From Bacteroidales bacterium UBA4295 (GTDB taxonomy: Bacteria > Bacteroidota > Bacteroidia > Bacteroidales > Paludibacteraceae), in contig DGVB01000034.1 of the NCBI GenBank assembly GCA_002395805.1, forward strand, positions 10,428-74,427: DNA of 64,000 bases. The letters are read 5' to 3'. The stretch's first letter is position 1; every line of letters starts with the position of its first letter. This document shows positions 32,103 to 41,000 of this stretch, one piece after another. The translations under genes and the position numbers were made by a program. The notes beneath the pieces were generated by a model. It did not search any database. It was not told the origin of the DNA and saw nothing but the letters and a program-made list of their open reading frames with translations.

Positions 32103-35100
32103 TTAGAAAGGGTATCCGATGCCAAAGTTGACGCGGAGGGCATCAAGGGCAGAGGGGATGTTAAAATAAGTATGGATGGGCTGTGTGGTATCCGTCTTGC
32201 CTTCTTTGGTATAACGGAAGGTCTGGTAAGGCGCATGAATGCCGACGCCCAGATCGAGCCGGATGACGAGTCCGTCAATATCGAGCCGCAGTCCGGCACC
32301 CGTACCGAGCGCTATCTGGCGTGCAAAATCGGGATTATTGAAGATACCGTCCTTCAAGTCCTCGGGGATCTCCAGGCGGGTGATATAATCCTCGAATCCT
32401 GCGGCCTTGAAGAGATCGACGGTGGAGTACCAGTTCCATACATTGCCGGCATCGAGGAACGCGGCTCCATAGAGTTTCCAAACAATAGGAAAGCGGAGTT
32501 CGAAATTGGCTTCCAGTTTGATATCTCCGGCATGGAAGAAATTCTGGTTGTATTTAGCGGAATAGAAATTACCGGGTCCGTAGGCGTATGGAGCAGAAGC
32601 GCGCAGGCTATTCGGTCCTCCGGCATAGAAAGCCTCGGAGAGGGGCGCGAACATGGAGTTACCGAGCGGAATATTGGCTCCGGCGAAGAGGCGGGTAGCA
32701 ATACAAACCTGATCCGTGAGGTTGAATTTATTACGGAGTTCCGCAGACAGTTTGACGAACTGATTAAAGGTGATGGATCCTAGTTGCTTCGGATCCTCCC
32801 ATTTTTTTCCTGCCAGGCAATATATCGCGTTGATGAGGTTTCCTGATTCTTTGACGCCGAGGTCAATCATGGTGTTGACCGCTCGTTTCGCGCGGTAGTC
32901 ATTGTAGGTGAAATTATATCCGACAGAGGGCACAAACTCGTCCCCGGCGAGTACTTTGATGAGTTGGGGGTACTCCGCCGCTTTGTCCAGCAGGTCTTCT
33001 GCTTCGGCTTTCATCATAACGACCGAGAGGGAGAAAGGCGTTAAGGCATGTGTGATATAGGGTGAGCGCGGTGAACGGATGAAATACGTGAACGAGCCGG
33101 ATAGTTTGTGCACTCCGTATCCTCCGGCGATATTCTCATACTGGTATCCGAGCATATATCGCGTGTCTCCGTCGGGGTTGTTGTCTCCGGTCCAATGAAG
33201 ATAGGGGAAGACGAGCGAAGCATTGAGTCCCAGTTTATAGGTATCTGTTTTCTTCGGGTCTCCCGGATGTCTGTTTCGCAGCGCCCAGTAATAGGCACCA
33301 TTGCCTTTGAGGGTAAAGGATTCGCCTTTGCCGAGTATATTCTTGAGGCTGTATCTGAGTGTCAGGTCGGGTCCGATACTATTATTCGAACGGTACGCGA
33401 CACCGGCATCGGCAGTGAGACCGTAGGTGCGAGAAAGACTATCGCCGCGGAAGAGTTCCTTGCGGCGCCATTCTTTGGTGGCCTGAATAGAAAGACCGGA
33501 TTTGTTAAGTTCGCCCTCAAGGATGTTATTATAGTCGCGTTGCGAGTAGAGACGGAGATATAATGAAGAATTGTTGGAGTGATCCGTTGATTTCGGGAGG
33601 ATGCGGTAGTCCGCAGTGAGGGAGGAGAAGAGTCCGTTTGTTTTGTTGACCTCCGGGTTGTCGGATATGGTAGAACCAATAGTGATACGGAGTCGGTTTT
33701 TGAGGAACGACTTGGAAATCGCGATATTCATATCGTTGGACTTGCCGGAAGCATGTTGAGTCTGCCCGCTGCTGATATCGACATCCATGAATTTACCTAT
33801 TCTCGAGTTCGCCATGGCGGCGTTGATACGGCTGTTGATAATAGACGAGAGGGCGTATCCTTCCCGCTGTGCCGCCACATTCGACTCCCCCACATACATA
33901 CCGGTAGCGAGGAGTGTGGCGGCTAATCCTTCGCGTGTGCCTTCATCTACGGATGCCAGTTCGCGCGTGACTGCTTCATCCTTAGGCGCCTCGAGGAAGA
34001 AATCGATGGACTCGAGTCCTATTGAGTCGAGCATACCATTGACCCGCACTCCGGTTCGGAAATCCACTCGCCGCGTGTCTTCTCCTTCGGACTCCACATC
34101 GGCTTTCACTTTCTGCGAAGCGGATACATTGAGTAATGTCTGTCCGATAGGGCCATTGAAGGCTATATGGCTTCCGGAATCGACATGGAACGGCATGACG
34201 GGGTATATCTTAGGCGAATAGCGTACGAAGCCGTCATCGACGTTGATCTGTCCTCCGAGCCGAAGGTCTCCGTCGGCGGTGCCATACCGCACGTTAACGG
34301 TGCCGTGGGGTTTGACCTGCGCGAGATTTTTCTTATCAATCGGGTAGGTGATGTCGGTGGTGGGCAGGAGGGTGATATCCACGTCAGCCACGATGCTATC
34401 CAGCGGCCCTGTGACTCGTCCCCGGATATCGGTAGCCAAGTCGCCATAGACAGGTAGCGGTCCGTTCTTAGGCAGTTTGACCGGCGCGAAACTATCTGCA
34501 GCCAGCGTCACATCCATCCGCATCGTATTGAGATTCAGCCCGCCGTTGAGAGCGATGAAGGTGCTGTCCGCGCCATAGACGGGCAGTCCGTTGAGGTCCA
34601 CTTTGTTATGTACCATGATGATCGGCGTTTGGCCTAAAGAGATGCCGATCTCGTAGGGTTTGTATTCCGCAGAGACGCCTAAAGGATATACTTCTGCAGA
34701 GATGTCCGTCTTGCGTGGCAGCCCATCCACTGAGGCTGCAGCTCTCACGGCTCCACGTAAGGCAATCTCCTGAGGCAGCGTGACGAACCCATCTATAAGC
34801 GAGAGGGGCAGTTCCTCCGTGTGTACCTCCGCGCGTAGGGCATGAGCGTACGACTGCGATGGCGAAACCTGTATATCTATCGCACGTGAACCTAAGTCCA
34901 TGGCGTTATAGGAAAGGCTGTCGAGCATCAGCCGTCCGACGCCGGAGAGCGCGTTCTCGTCCCTCATCAGATCCATGCGGAGCGATGCGTCGGTACAAAG
35001 CCCTTCGACGCTCATCACGCCATCCGTGAGCCGTGTGTTGGCAAGAAGAGAAGCGTCTGTATGTCCTTCGGTGAGCGCCAGATTGAGGTTGACGGTGGAG

Positions 35101-36692
35101 CGTTGAAGGTTGAAGGGAGAAGCAGCGGCATCGAGGGCTATATCCGTACGGAGCGAATCGGAACGGAGGGAGAGGTCTATCTGCTCTATCTCCAGTCCCG
35201 TGCTATCCAAATGGAACTGAATCGGACTGCCTTTGCGCAACGCTATATCTGCGTTGATGGGGGGAATGCGACGACGGATGGTATCCAGCATCGTGAGGTC
35301 CTGCAGCGATGTGAGAGAGGCTAATACTGCGGAATCCGAGACCGTCTTGACGAGCGGAAGGATCTTGTCTATCAGCGGGAAAAGCGGCATTGGAGCGTCC
35401 ACAGCAAGATCCAGACCGCGGGTATTGATCGTAAGAGAAGTGGCGGTATCTGTCGCAAAACGTAGATCCGTGTGGGAGAGATCGTAGGCCTCATAGATCG
35501 CTTTGTCGAGACGTAGATGGATGCGAGAAGAAAGCGGTCTTTTGGGGTTGATACCATGACCTTTCGCGTCTAAATCACCCGCGATGACGATACGCGTTGA
35601 TTCCTTGAGGAAGGGCGCGAGGTTGACGCGGTCGATATGAACGGTAGCGTCGTAGGCCTCGTCATCGATGTCGTAGAAGGCTTTTAGAGACGCTTTGGAA
35701 CCTTGGAAAGACGCTTCTCCGGATGTCTCAGCCCGCATGGTGTTGAGATCCATCTTCGTAGCTTCGAGGTCAGCAGTAGCTCCTATCTCTGACGAGCGGA
35801 CATGCAGGCCGCGCGAAGTGATGATATTGCGCGCTATGTCTGCGCACGCTCCGCCGTAGATGGTGTCTGCAGGGATATGCAGGTTGTTGAGATCAAACGC
35901 AAAACCGCCTACGTTCAGCCGCCGCGCGTCATACTTATTCGCGCCTACATCGACGGTTGCTTCGGTAGAGAGACTCTTTGTACGGATATCCATATTCAGC
36001 GGCGTGAGGCGGAAATGGATGTTTCTGAGTTCGCCGTCCGGCAGTTCGAAAGCCAGCAAGAGCGGCGTGGTATCTTTGGGTAAGGTGTCAGGAGCTGTGC
36101 TACGTAAGTCGATGCCTACATCCGCATCGCTCAGACGCAGTCCGTGCAAGGGGTAACGTCCTTCGGGAATACTGATCTGCGGAGAGGCGACGGCGAGTTG
36201 CCCCACTATCGCATCTACTCCTACCGCGGCGATGAGCGAGTCGGAATGGAAGGTGACATGATCCAGCAGCAGTGTGTCTACCTCTATAGGGGGAATTGAA
36301 GCCCCCTCCGACTCCCCCATAATGGGGCGAGAATTTGTTTTCAGGGTCGCTTTCAGGCGCAGAGCGCGCGCGTAAATTAAGGTGTCCACGCCGCGGTGAC
36401 CGACGAAGAGGCTGTCAATCTCTACGCGGATGGGCAGATCTGCTTCGCCTTTATACGCGCGGTAAAGAACCATCGGCGAATGATGGAAAGGCGAGAGATA
36501 AAGACGTCCGAGGTCGATGTCGAAATCGGTTTTTCCGTTCGCTGCGGCGAGCCCTTTGTCAAGCACTTTCTGCCGCACGGAAGGTTCGTAAAGGACGATA
36601 GCTACTGCCATTAGCAGTAGTACCACTATCCCTAATACAACGCCTGTCAGCGCTAAAGGGATTTTCCACAACAGAGACAGGAGACGCTTCAC
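32103..36692 (-). CDS. TamB fused to an Omp85/TamA-type barrel
   Basis: The product has 1529 residues in one open frame. Residues 11-34 form an inner-membrane anchor. Residues about 40-740 are repeated beta strands as in AsmA/TamB proteins. Residues about 740-1075 match the TamB C-terminal domain (DUF490), ending ILEGELNKSGLSIQATKEW. Residues about 1095-1529 match a whole Omp85 surface-antigen barrel: NNSIGPDLTLRYSLKNILG, FYAGGPNSLRA, YGPGNFYS, GDIKLEANFELRFPIV, GAAFLDAGNVWNW, LGTGAGLRLD, ending GIGYPF. No POTRA domain is present. In other bacteria TamB and TamA are separate chains. The gene follows an outer-membrane protein gene with no gap. No indel-prone run was noticed at the junction (about 33.42-33.47 kb). 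Confidence 0.85.
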   Translation of the reverse strand: MKRLLSLLWKIPLALTGVVLGIVVLLLMAVAIVLYEPSVRQKVLDKGLAAANGKTDFDIDLGRLYLSPFHHSPMVLYRAYKGEADLPIRVEIDSLFVGHRGVDTLIYARALRLKATLKTNSRPIMGESEGASIPPIEVDTLLLDHVTFHSDSLIAAVGVDAIVGQLAVASPQISIPEGRYPLHGLRLSDADVGIDLRSTAPDTLPKDTTPLLLAFELPDGELRNIHFRLTPLNMDIRTKSLSTEATVDVGANKYDARRLNVGGFAFDLNNLHIPADTIYGGACADIARNIITSRGLHVRSSEIGATADLEATKMDLNTMRAETSGEASFQGSKASLKAFYDIDDEAYDATVHIDRVNLAPFLKESTRIVIAGDLDAKGHGINPKRPLSSRIHLRLDKAIYEAYDLSHTDLRFATDTATSLTINTRGLDLAVDAPMPLFPLIDKILPLVKTVSDSAVLASLTSLQDLTMLDTIRRRIPPINADIALRKGSPIQFHLDSTGLEIEQIDLSLRSDSLRTDIALDAAASPFNLQRSTVNLNLALTEGHTDASLLANTRLTDGVMSVEGLCTDASLRMDLMRDENALSGVGRLMLDSLSYNAMDLGSRAIDIQVSPSQSYAHALRAEVHTEELPLSLIDGFVTLPQEIALRGAVRAAASVDGLPRKTDISAEVYPLGVSAEYKPYEIGISLGQTPIIMVHNKVDLNGLPVYGADSTFIALNGGLNLNTMRMDVTLAADSFAPVKLPKNGPLPVYGDLATDIRGRVTGPLDSIVADVDITLLPTTDITYPIDKKNLAQVKPHGTVNVRYGTADGDLRLGGQINVDDGFVRYSPKIYPVMPFHVDSGSHIAFNGPIGQTLLNVSASQKVKADVESEGEDTRRVDFRTGVRVNGMLDSIGLESIDFFLEAPKDEAVTRELASVDEGTREGLAATLLATGMYVGESNVAAQREGYALSSIINSRINAAMANSRIGKFMDVDISSGQTQHASGKSNDMNIAISKSFLKNRLRITIGSTISDNPEVNKTNGLFSSLTADYRILPKSTDHSNNSSLYLRLYSQRDYNNILEGELNKSGLSIQATKEWRRKELFRGDSLSRTYGLTADAGVAYRSNNSIGPDLTLRYSLKNILGKGESFTLKGNGAYYWALRNRHPGDPKKTDTYKLGLNASLVFPYLHWTGDNNPDGDTRYMLGYQYENIAGGYGVHKLSGSFTYFIRSPRSPYITHALTPFSLSVVMMKAEAEDLLDKAAEYPQLIKVLAGDEFVPSVGYNFTYNDYRAKRAVNTMIDLGVKESGNLINAIYCLAGKKWEDPKQLGSITFNQFVKLSAELRNKFNLTDQVCIATRLFAGANIPLGNSMFAPLSEAFYAGGPNSLRASAPYAYGPGNFYSAKYNQNFFHAGDIKLEANFELRFPIVWKLYGAAFLDAGNVWNWYSTVDLFKAAGFEDYITRLEIPEDLKDGIFNNPDFARQIALGTGAGLRLDIDGLVIRLDLGVGIHAPYQTFRYTKEGKTDTTQPIHTYFNIPSALDALRVNFGIGYPF

Positions 36693-37520
36693 TTAGAAAC
36701 TCTTCTGCACACCGAACCGTAAGCCGTACAGACCCGGTGTGAATTGGTTGGATACGAGGTTGCTCAGTTTGCCGGAGAAGATGATGACATCATTCGAGAA
36801 TTCTCGGTGGCCGACATAGCTGTACATGGTACCGCTGTAGCCCAGCGAGAGGATGGAGAAGAATATCTGGAAGGTACTCTTTCGGTTGAACTGATAGGTG
36901 ATTACCGGCGAGACCTGGAACCCGTACGTGGTGGCATAACGCAATCCGTCGTAATCGGTGTGCGCAGTCTTGCCTTCCGTCACGCGGGGGAAGTCCATGC
37001 CGGCATAGAGGTGTGCCTCCAGCCAGATGCCTACCTTGTCGTTAAAGAGCGATTTCATCTTGTACCGCACGTACGGCGCTACTTCCCATGAGCCTACATG
37101 AATACGCAGATCGGTGTAATAGGAGGTGTCTATCTCGGACACAAGATAGGAACTCTTATAATTGGCGTAGCTACCGCCGAACCGCATACCCAAGTAAATC
37201 TTCTCCGTCAGTTTCCATCCTATCTCCGGGGTGAGGGCGAATGACCAGCCGTTCTCCCGGCTGTCCTTTTTGGAGTCGCTGTGGAAATAGATGTCGAAGT
37301 TGTAACCATAGTAGAGTTTTTGTTTCCACAGAGGGATCTCCGCTTGCGACGCGGCTGTCGCGGTATCTTGCGGCTCTACCGTATTCTTCGTTTCTCCGGC
37401 TATAGCAGCTACTGAGGTGAGCCCATCGATGATGTGATCTTCTTTGACAGGCTCTGCGTTTTGACCCAAAGCGCTCATGGCAATAATACATAAAAGCAGA
37501 AACAACAGTGTTTTTCTCAT
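36693..37520 (-). CDS. predicted outer-membrane barrel protein, TamB-linked
   Basis: The product has 275 residues with a signal peptide (about 19 residues, SALGQ). A polar stretch (25-70) is followed by strands such as LYYGYNFDIYF and LTPEIGWKLTEKIYLGMRFG, ending in the terminal Phe of GLRFGVQKSF. This is an outer-membrane barrel of unknown substrate. It heads the unit with the TamB fusion and the antiporter; its stop abuts the next start. It could be a client or partner of that fusion. Confidence 0.65.
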   Translation of the reverse strand: MRKTLLFLLLCIIAMSALGQNAEPVKEDHIIDGLTSVAAIAGETKNTVEPQDTATAASQAEIPLWKQKLYYGYNFDIYFHSDSKKDSRENGWSFALTPEIGWKLTEKIYLGMRFGGSYANYKSSYLVSEIDTSYYTDLRIHVGSWEVAPYVRYKMKSLFNDKVGIWLEAHLYAGMDFPRVTEGKTAHTDYDGLRYATTYGFQVSPVITYQFNRKSTFQIFFSILSLGYSGTMYSYVGHREFSNDVIIFSGKLSNLVSNQFTPGLYGLRFGVQKSF

Positions 37521-37549
37521 ATGATATTTTTTTTAAACCTTTGCGAGTG

Positions 37550-37580
37550 CAAAGGTACTGCTTTTTTTGCAAATATGCAA
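37550..37580 (-). promoter_or_regulatory. promoter of the barrel-TamB fusion unit
   Basis: On the minus strand TTG at 37580-37578, 20 bases, TACCTTTG at 37557-37550, 30 bases before the ATG at 37520. Confidence 0.7.
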
Positions 37581-37610
37581 GAAAAATCGCAAAAAAATAA
37601 TCGATAATAC

Positions 37611-37641
37611 TTGCGTATATGCGATTTTTGTTGTACCTTTG
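37611..37641 (+). promoter_or_regulatory. promoter of mnmE-yicC-gmk-nadD
   Basis: TTG at 37611-37613, 20 bases, TACCTTTG at 37634-37641, 9 bases before the mnmE ATG, so the leader is very short or absent. Confidence 0.7.
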
Positions 37642-37649
37642 CAGTCGCA

Positions 37650-39038
37650 ATGAGAGCCATCTGTGCCATATCGACGGCGTACGGGACAGGCGGAATAGCT
37701 GTTATCCGTGTGTCAGGAGAAGGGTGTATCGCGATAGTAGATACACTATTCCATGGTCGTACCTCTCTCCATGAGGCGCAAGCCAACACCGTTCATTTCG
37801 GTCGGATAGCGCGTGACGGAGAAGTACTGGACGAGGTGCTCTGTTCGGTATATCGCGCGCCGCATTCGTTCACAGGTGAAGACACGGTGGAGATAGCCTG
37901 CCACGGCAGCCTTTTCATCCAGCAGGAGATGCTGCGATGGCTGATAGACGGGGGGTGTAGCGCTGCCGAACCGGGAGAGTACACACGTCGCGCTTTTATG
38001 AACGGCAAGATGGATCTGGCGCAGGCAGAGGCAGTGGCAGACTTGATAGCGTCACAGAGCAAGGCTGAGAAAGATCTGGCGATGAGCCAGTTGCGTGGGT
38101 CGGTATCGACCGAATTGTCAAGACTCCGTGAGCGATTGCTGCATTTCACATCGCTTATTGAGTTGGAGCTGGATTTTGCAGACCATGAAGAGTTGGAGTT
38201 TGCCGACCGCACGGAACTGAATGACTTAGCGGCGGAGATAGAGACGAAACTGGCTTCACTGATGGCTTCGTTCCGAACGGGCAACGCTATCCGGAACGGT
38301 ATTCCGGTAGCCATCATCGGTGCTCCGAACGTAGGCAAATCGACGCTGCTGAATGCGCTATTAGGAGAACAACGGGCGATAGTAAGCGACATACAAGGTA
38401 CCACCCGCGACACCATAGAAGACACGGTGGTGATTGACGGTATCCTCTTCCGGCTGATCGATACGGCCGGACTGCGCGAAACCGAGGATGAATTGGAAAA
38501 CATGGGCATAGAGCGGAGCAGACAAGCTATTGAACGTGCACAAATCATTGTGCACGTTCATGAATTGATTAATGGTGGAAGCGAGCAGAGCTCGATTGAT
38601 GCGACTGCGTCGCGGCTGCAGCAAAGCTGCAATGATGAATTGATTAATGGTGAAATGGTGAAAGGGACGGTGATAGAGGTGGTGAACAAGGCGGATTTGA
38701 TAAGGGATGAAGGGATGAACGGGTTAAGGGATGAAAGGATTTTCATCTCTGCGAAGAAGGGCGATATAGAGCCGCTGAAACGAGAGATGGTGCGTAAGGC
38801 AAAAGAAAGCATGCAGACGTCTGCCGTCATGCTGTCGAACGCACGTCATTATGAGGCGGTTTCCCGTGCGCATGAAGCTATCGTGCATGTGCAAGACGGA
38901 TTAGTAGCAGGGCTGTCGGGTGAGTTACTGTCTATGGATCTGCAGGACTGTCTGGGTTCGTTAGGCGAAGTGACCGGGCAGATCACCAATGCCGAAGTAT
39001 TGAGTAATATATTTAGTAAATTCTGTATAGGTAAATGA
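37650..39038 (+). CDS. mnmE: MnmE tRNA-modifying GTPase
   Basis: The product has 462 residues. The folate-binding N-domain (GGIAVIRVSG, GEYTRRAFMNGKMDL) and the helical domain flank a G domain with G1 GAPNVGKS, G2 GTTRD, G3 DTAG, G4 NKAD, and the C-terminal CIGK active site. With MnmG it modifies U34 of certain tRNAs. The G domain carries an odd insert of about 35 residues between VHV and VIEVVNKAD, holding two ELING copies from a repeated 18-bp DNA segment, and a later RDEGMNGLRDER repeat. The start is the ATG at 37650, not the earlier one inside the promoter. It overlaps yicC by 4 bases. Confidence 0.92.
   Translation: MRAICAISTAYGTGGIAVIRVSGEGCIAIVDTLFHGRTSLHEAQANTVHFGRIARDGEVLDEVLCSVYRAPHSFTGEDTVEIACHGSLFIQQEMLRWLIDGGCSAAEPGEYTRRAFMNGKMDLAQAEAVADLIASQSKAEKDLAMSQLRGSVSTELSRLRERLLHFTSLIELELDFADHEELEFADRTELNDLAAEIETKLASLMASFRTGNAIRNGIPVAIIGAPNVGKSTLLNALLGEQRAIVSDIQGTTRDTIEDTVVIDGILFRLIDTAGLRETEDELENMGIERSRQAIERAQIIVHVHELINGGSEQSSIDATASRLQQSCNDELINGEMVKGTVIEVVNKADLIRDEGMNGLRDERIFISAKKGDIEPLKREMVRKAKESMQTSAVMLSNARHYEAVSRAHEAIVHVQDGLVAGLSGELLSMDLQDCLGSLGEVTGQITNAEVLSNIFSKFCIGK
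38531..38739 (+). repeat. inverted and direct repeats inside the mnmE G domain
   Basis: TGAACGTGCACAA at 38531-38543 is exactly complementary to 38548-38560 with a 4-base loop. The 18-mer ATGAATTGATTAATGGTG occurs at 38560-38577 and again at 38635-38652. AGGGATGA 8-mers recur at about 38704-38739. All are in frame, in a region where other MnmE proteins have no such sequence. Confidence 0.75.
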
Positions 39039-39931
39039 TTTTATCCATGACCGGTTATGGCAGAACCGAAAGCCAACTGCGCGGGCGCAAACTGATTTGT
39101 GACATACGCTCGCTGAACTCCAAATCCATGGATTTGTCTATGCGTCTGATGCCCGAGTTGAGGACCCATGAACCGGAAATTCGCACCCTCGTCACGCAGC
39201 GTCTGGAACGCGGGAAAGTGGATTTTGTATTGATGAATGATGGAATGAACGAGACTTCGTCTCTCAATGATGTAACGCCTATCAACTGGGCTGCAGCGAA
39301 AGAGTACGCGCGGCAGTACAGAGAGGAGTTTGGAGAACCCGTTCCAGCGGAGGTGATGGCCGCCATACTGCGTTTCCCGGATGTATTGAAGTGCAGCGAC
39401 GAGACGTCCGACCTGACGGACGAAGAATGGCAGGTAGTGCGTGCCCAAGTGGAGCAGACGCTGGATGCTTTTGTTGCTTTCCGGACTCAGGAAGGTGCAG
39501 CGCTCCAGGCTATGTTTACCGAGAAACTGGACGGAATAGCAGCCCTTTTGGCTCAGGTGGAGCCATTTGAGAAAGGGAGGGTGGCAAAGATCAAAGAGCG
39601 GTTGGAGCAGAATCTCGCGCAGTTATCCGCGCAGACACAGGCCGAGACAGACCGCAACAGGCTGGAACAGGAGATGATTTATTACCTGGAGAAACTGGAT
39701 ATTACCGAAGAGAAAGTGCGCCTGACCAACCATATCAAATATTTCCGCGAGACGATGGAAGAAGGTTCCGGCGCAGGGGTAGGTAAGAAACTCGGCTTCA
39801 TCGCCCAGGAGATGGGGCGCGAGATCAATACGCTCGGATCCAAATCCAACCAGTCTGAAATGCAGATCATCGTTGTCAAAATGAAAGATATTCTCGAGCA
39901 AATCAAGGAGCAAGTGTTAAATGTCCTATGA
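39035..39931 (+). CDS. yicC: YicC-family endoribonuclease
   Basis: The product has 298 residues. MILSMTGYGR at the start and the C-terminal KKLGFIAQEMGREINTLGSKSNQ are the YicC N-terminal and DUF1732 signatures. The family degrades or processes small RNAs. It overlaps mnmE and gmk by 4 bases each (ATGA), so it is translationally coupled. Confidence 0.9.
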   Translation: MILSMTGYGRTESQLRGRKLICDIRSLNSKSMDLSMRLMPELRTHEPEIRTLVTQRLERGKVDFVLMNDGMNETSSLNDVTPINWAAAKEYARQYREEFGEPVPAEVMAAILRFPDVLKCSDETSDLTDEEWQVVRAQVEQTLDAFVAFRTQEGAALQAMFTEKLDGIAALLAQVEPFEKGRVAKIKERLEQNLAQLSAQTQAETDRNRLEQEMIYYLEKLDITEEKVRLTNHIKYFRETMEEGSGAGVGKKLGFIAQEMGREINTLGSKSNQSEMQIIVVKMKDILEQIKEQVLNVL

Positions 39932-40479
39932 TATACATTTTTTGTGCGCCTTCGGGCAGCGGTAAATCGACCATGGTCAAGCATCTGCTGAGTAATTATC
40001 CGAATCGCTTTGAACTGTCGGTGTCTTGTACCACACGTGCTCCGCGCGGCCAGGAAGTGAACGGCAGGGAGTACTATTTTATCTCTGTGGAGGAGTTTCA
40101 GCAGCGTATCGCCGGAGACGAGTTCATCGAGTATGAGCAGGTGTATGATGGTCTCTATTACGGCACTCTGAAGGCGGAGATAGAGCGAATCGAAAAGGCG
40201 GGGCACCAGGTGCTGTTCGACGTAGATGTAAAGGGTGGTCTGAACCTGAAACGCATTCTGGGAGACAAAGCCGTGTCGGTATTCATCTGTCCGCCTTCGA
40301 TAGAGGAATTGCGTCGCCGTCTGGAAGGAAGGGGCGATACCAGCGCGGAGATGATAGAGAAACGCCTTGCCAAAGCGGAGTATGAAATGAGTTTCAAACC
40401 TCAGTTCGACCGCGTGATCGTCAACGACGACCTGCAAAGCGCTTTCTCGCAACTGGACAGGCTGATAACTGAGTTCTGA
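39928..40479 (+). CDS. gmk: guanylate kinase
   Basis: The product has 183 residues. P-loop APSGSGKST is followed by SCTTRAPRGQEVNGREYYF (GMP site), the FIEYEQVYDGLYYGTL segment and the LFDVDVKGG strand. It converts GMP to GDP with ATP. Length and motifs are normal. The stop shares a base with the nadD start (TGATG). Confidence 0.95.
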   Translation: MIYIFCAPSGSGKSTMVKHLLSNYPNRFELSVSCTTRAPRGQEVNGREYYFISVEEFQQRIAGDEFIEYEQVYDGLYYGTLKAEIERIEKAGHQVLFDVDVKGGLNLKRILGDKAVSVFICPPSIEELRRRLEGRGDTSAEMIEKRLAKAEYEMSFKPQFDRVIVNDDLQSAFSQLDRLITEF

Positions 40480-41000
40480 TGGCTAAAATAGGCATATACG
40501 GCGGAAGTTTCAACCCTATCCATTTCGGACATGTAGGGTTGTCAAAATGGGTTATTGAGCACACCGATCTGGATGAGTTATGGCTGATGGTCAGTCCCAA
40601 CAATCCGCTCAAACCCTCCGGCATTCTTGCCCCGGAAGAGGAGCGTCTGGCTGCTGTGCAAGAATCCATAAAGGATATCCCGGGATTAGTGGCGTCGGAT
40701 TTTGAATTTCATCTTCCGCGACCGTCTTATACCGCCAATACACTTCGGGAGTTACAGAAAGCCTATCCGGAGAACGAGTTTACGATTGTTATCGGCGAAG
40801 ACAATATTGCTATCTTCGACCGCTGGCGGGAATACGAATATATATTGGAGAACTATAGAATCTTTGTCTATCCGCGGAAGGGAGAAATCAGCTATCAGCC
40901 TCCAGCATTCCGAAGTTCGAAGAACATCATCTTCTTAGAGGGCGCTCCTCTTTTCGACATCTCATCAACCGCCATTCGCCGTTCGCAAGGACGTCCATGA
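40479..41000 (+). CDS. nadD: nicotinate-nucleotide adenylyltransferase, shortened C-terminus
   Basis: The product has 173 residues. GIYGGSFNPIHFGHVG at the start, SPNNPLK and RPSYTANTL, and ISSTAIRR near the end are the NadD signatures; the HFGH and ISSTxIR motifs bind ATP. The chain stops only six residues after ISSTAIRR, whereas relatives usually continue about 20 residues with a Leu-Pro...Val...Tyr-Ile helix. The lost tail coincides with the convergent prmA gene, whose last 74 bases overlap this one. The enzyme makes NaAD from NaMN. It may still be active. Confidence 0.85.
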   Translation: MAKIGIYGGSFNPIHFGHVGLSKWVIEHTDLDELWLMVSPNNPLKPSGILAPEEERLAAVQESIKDIPGLVASDFEFHLPRPSYTANTLRELQKAYPENEFTIVIGEDNIAIFDRWREYEYILENYRIFVYPRKGEISYQPPAFRSSKNIIFLEGAPLFDISSTAIRRSQGRP

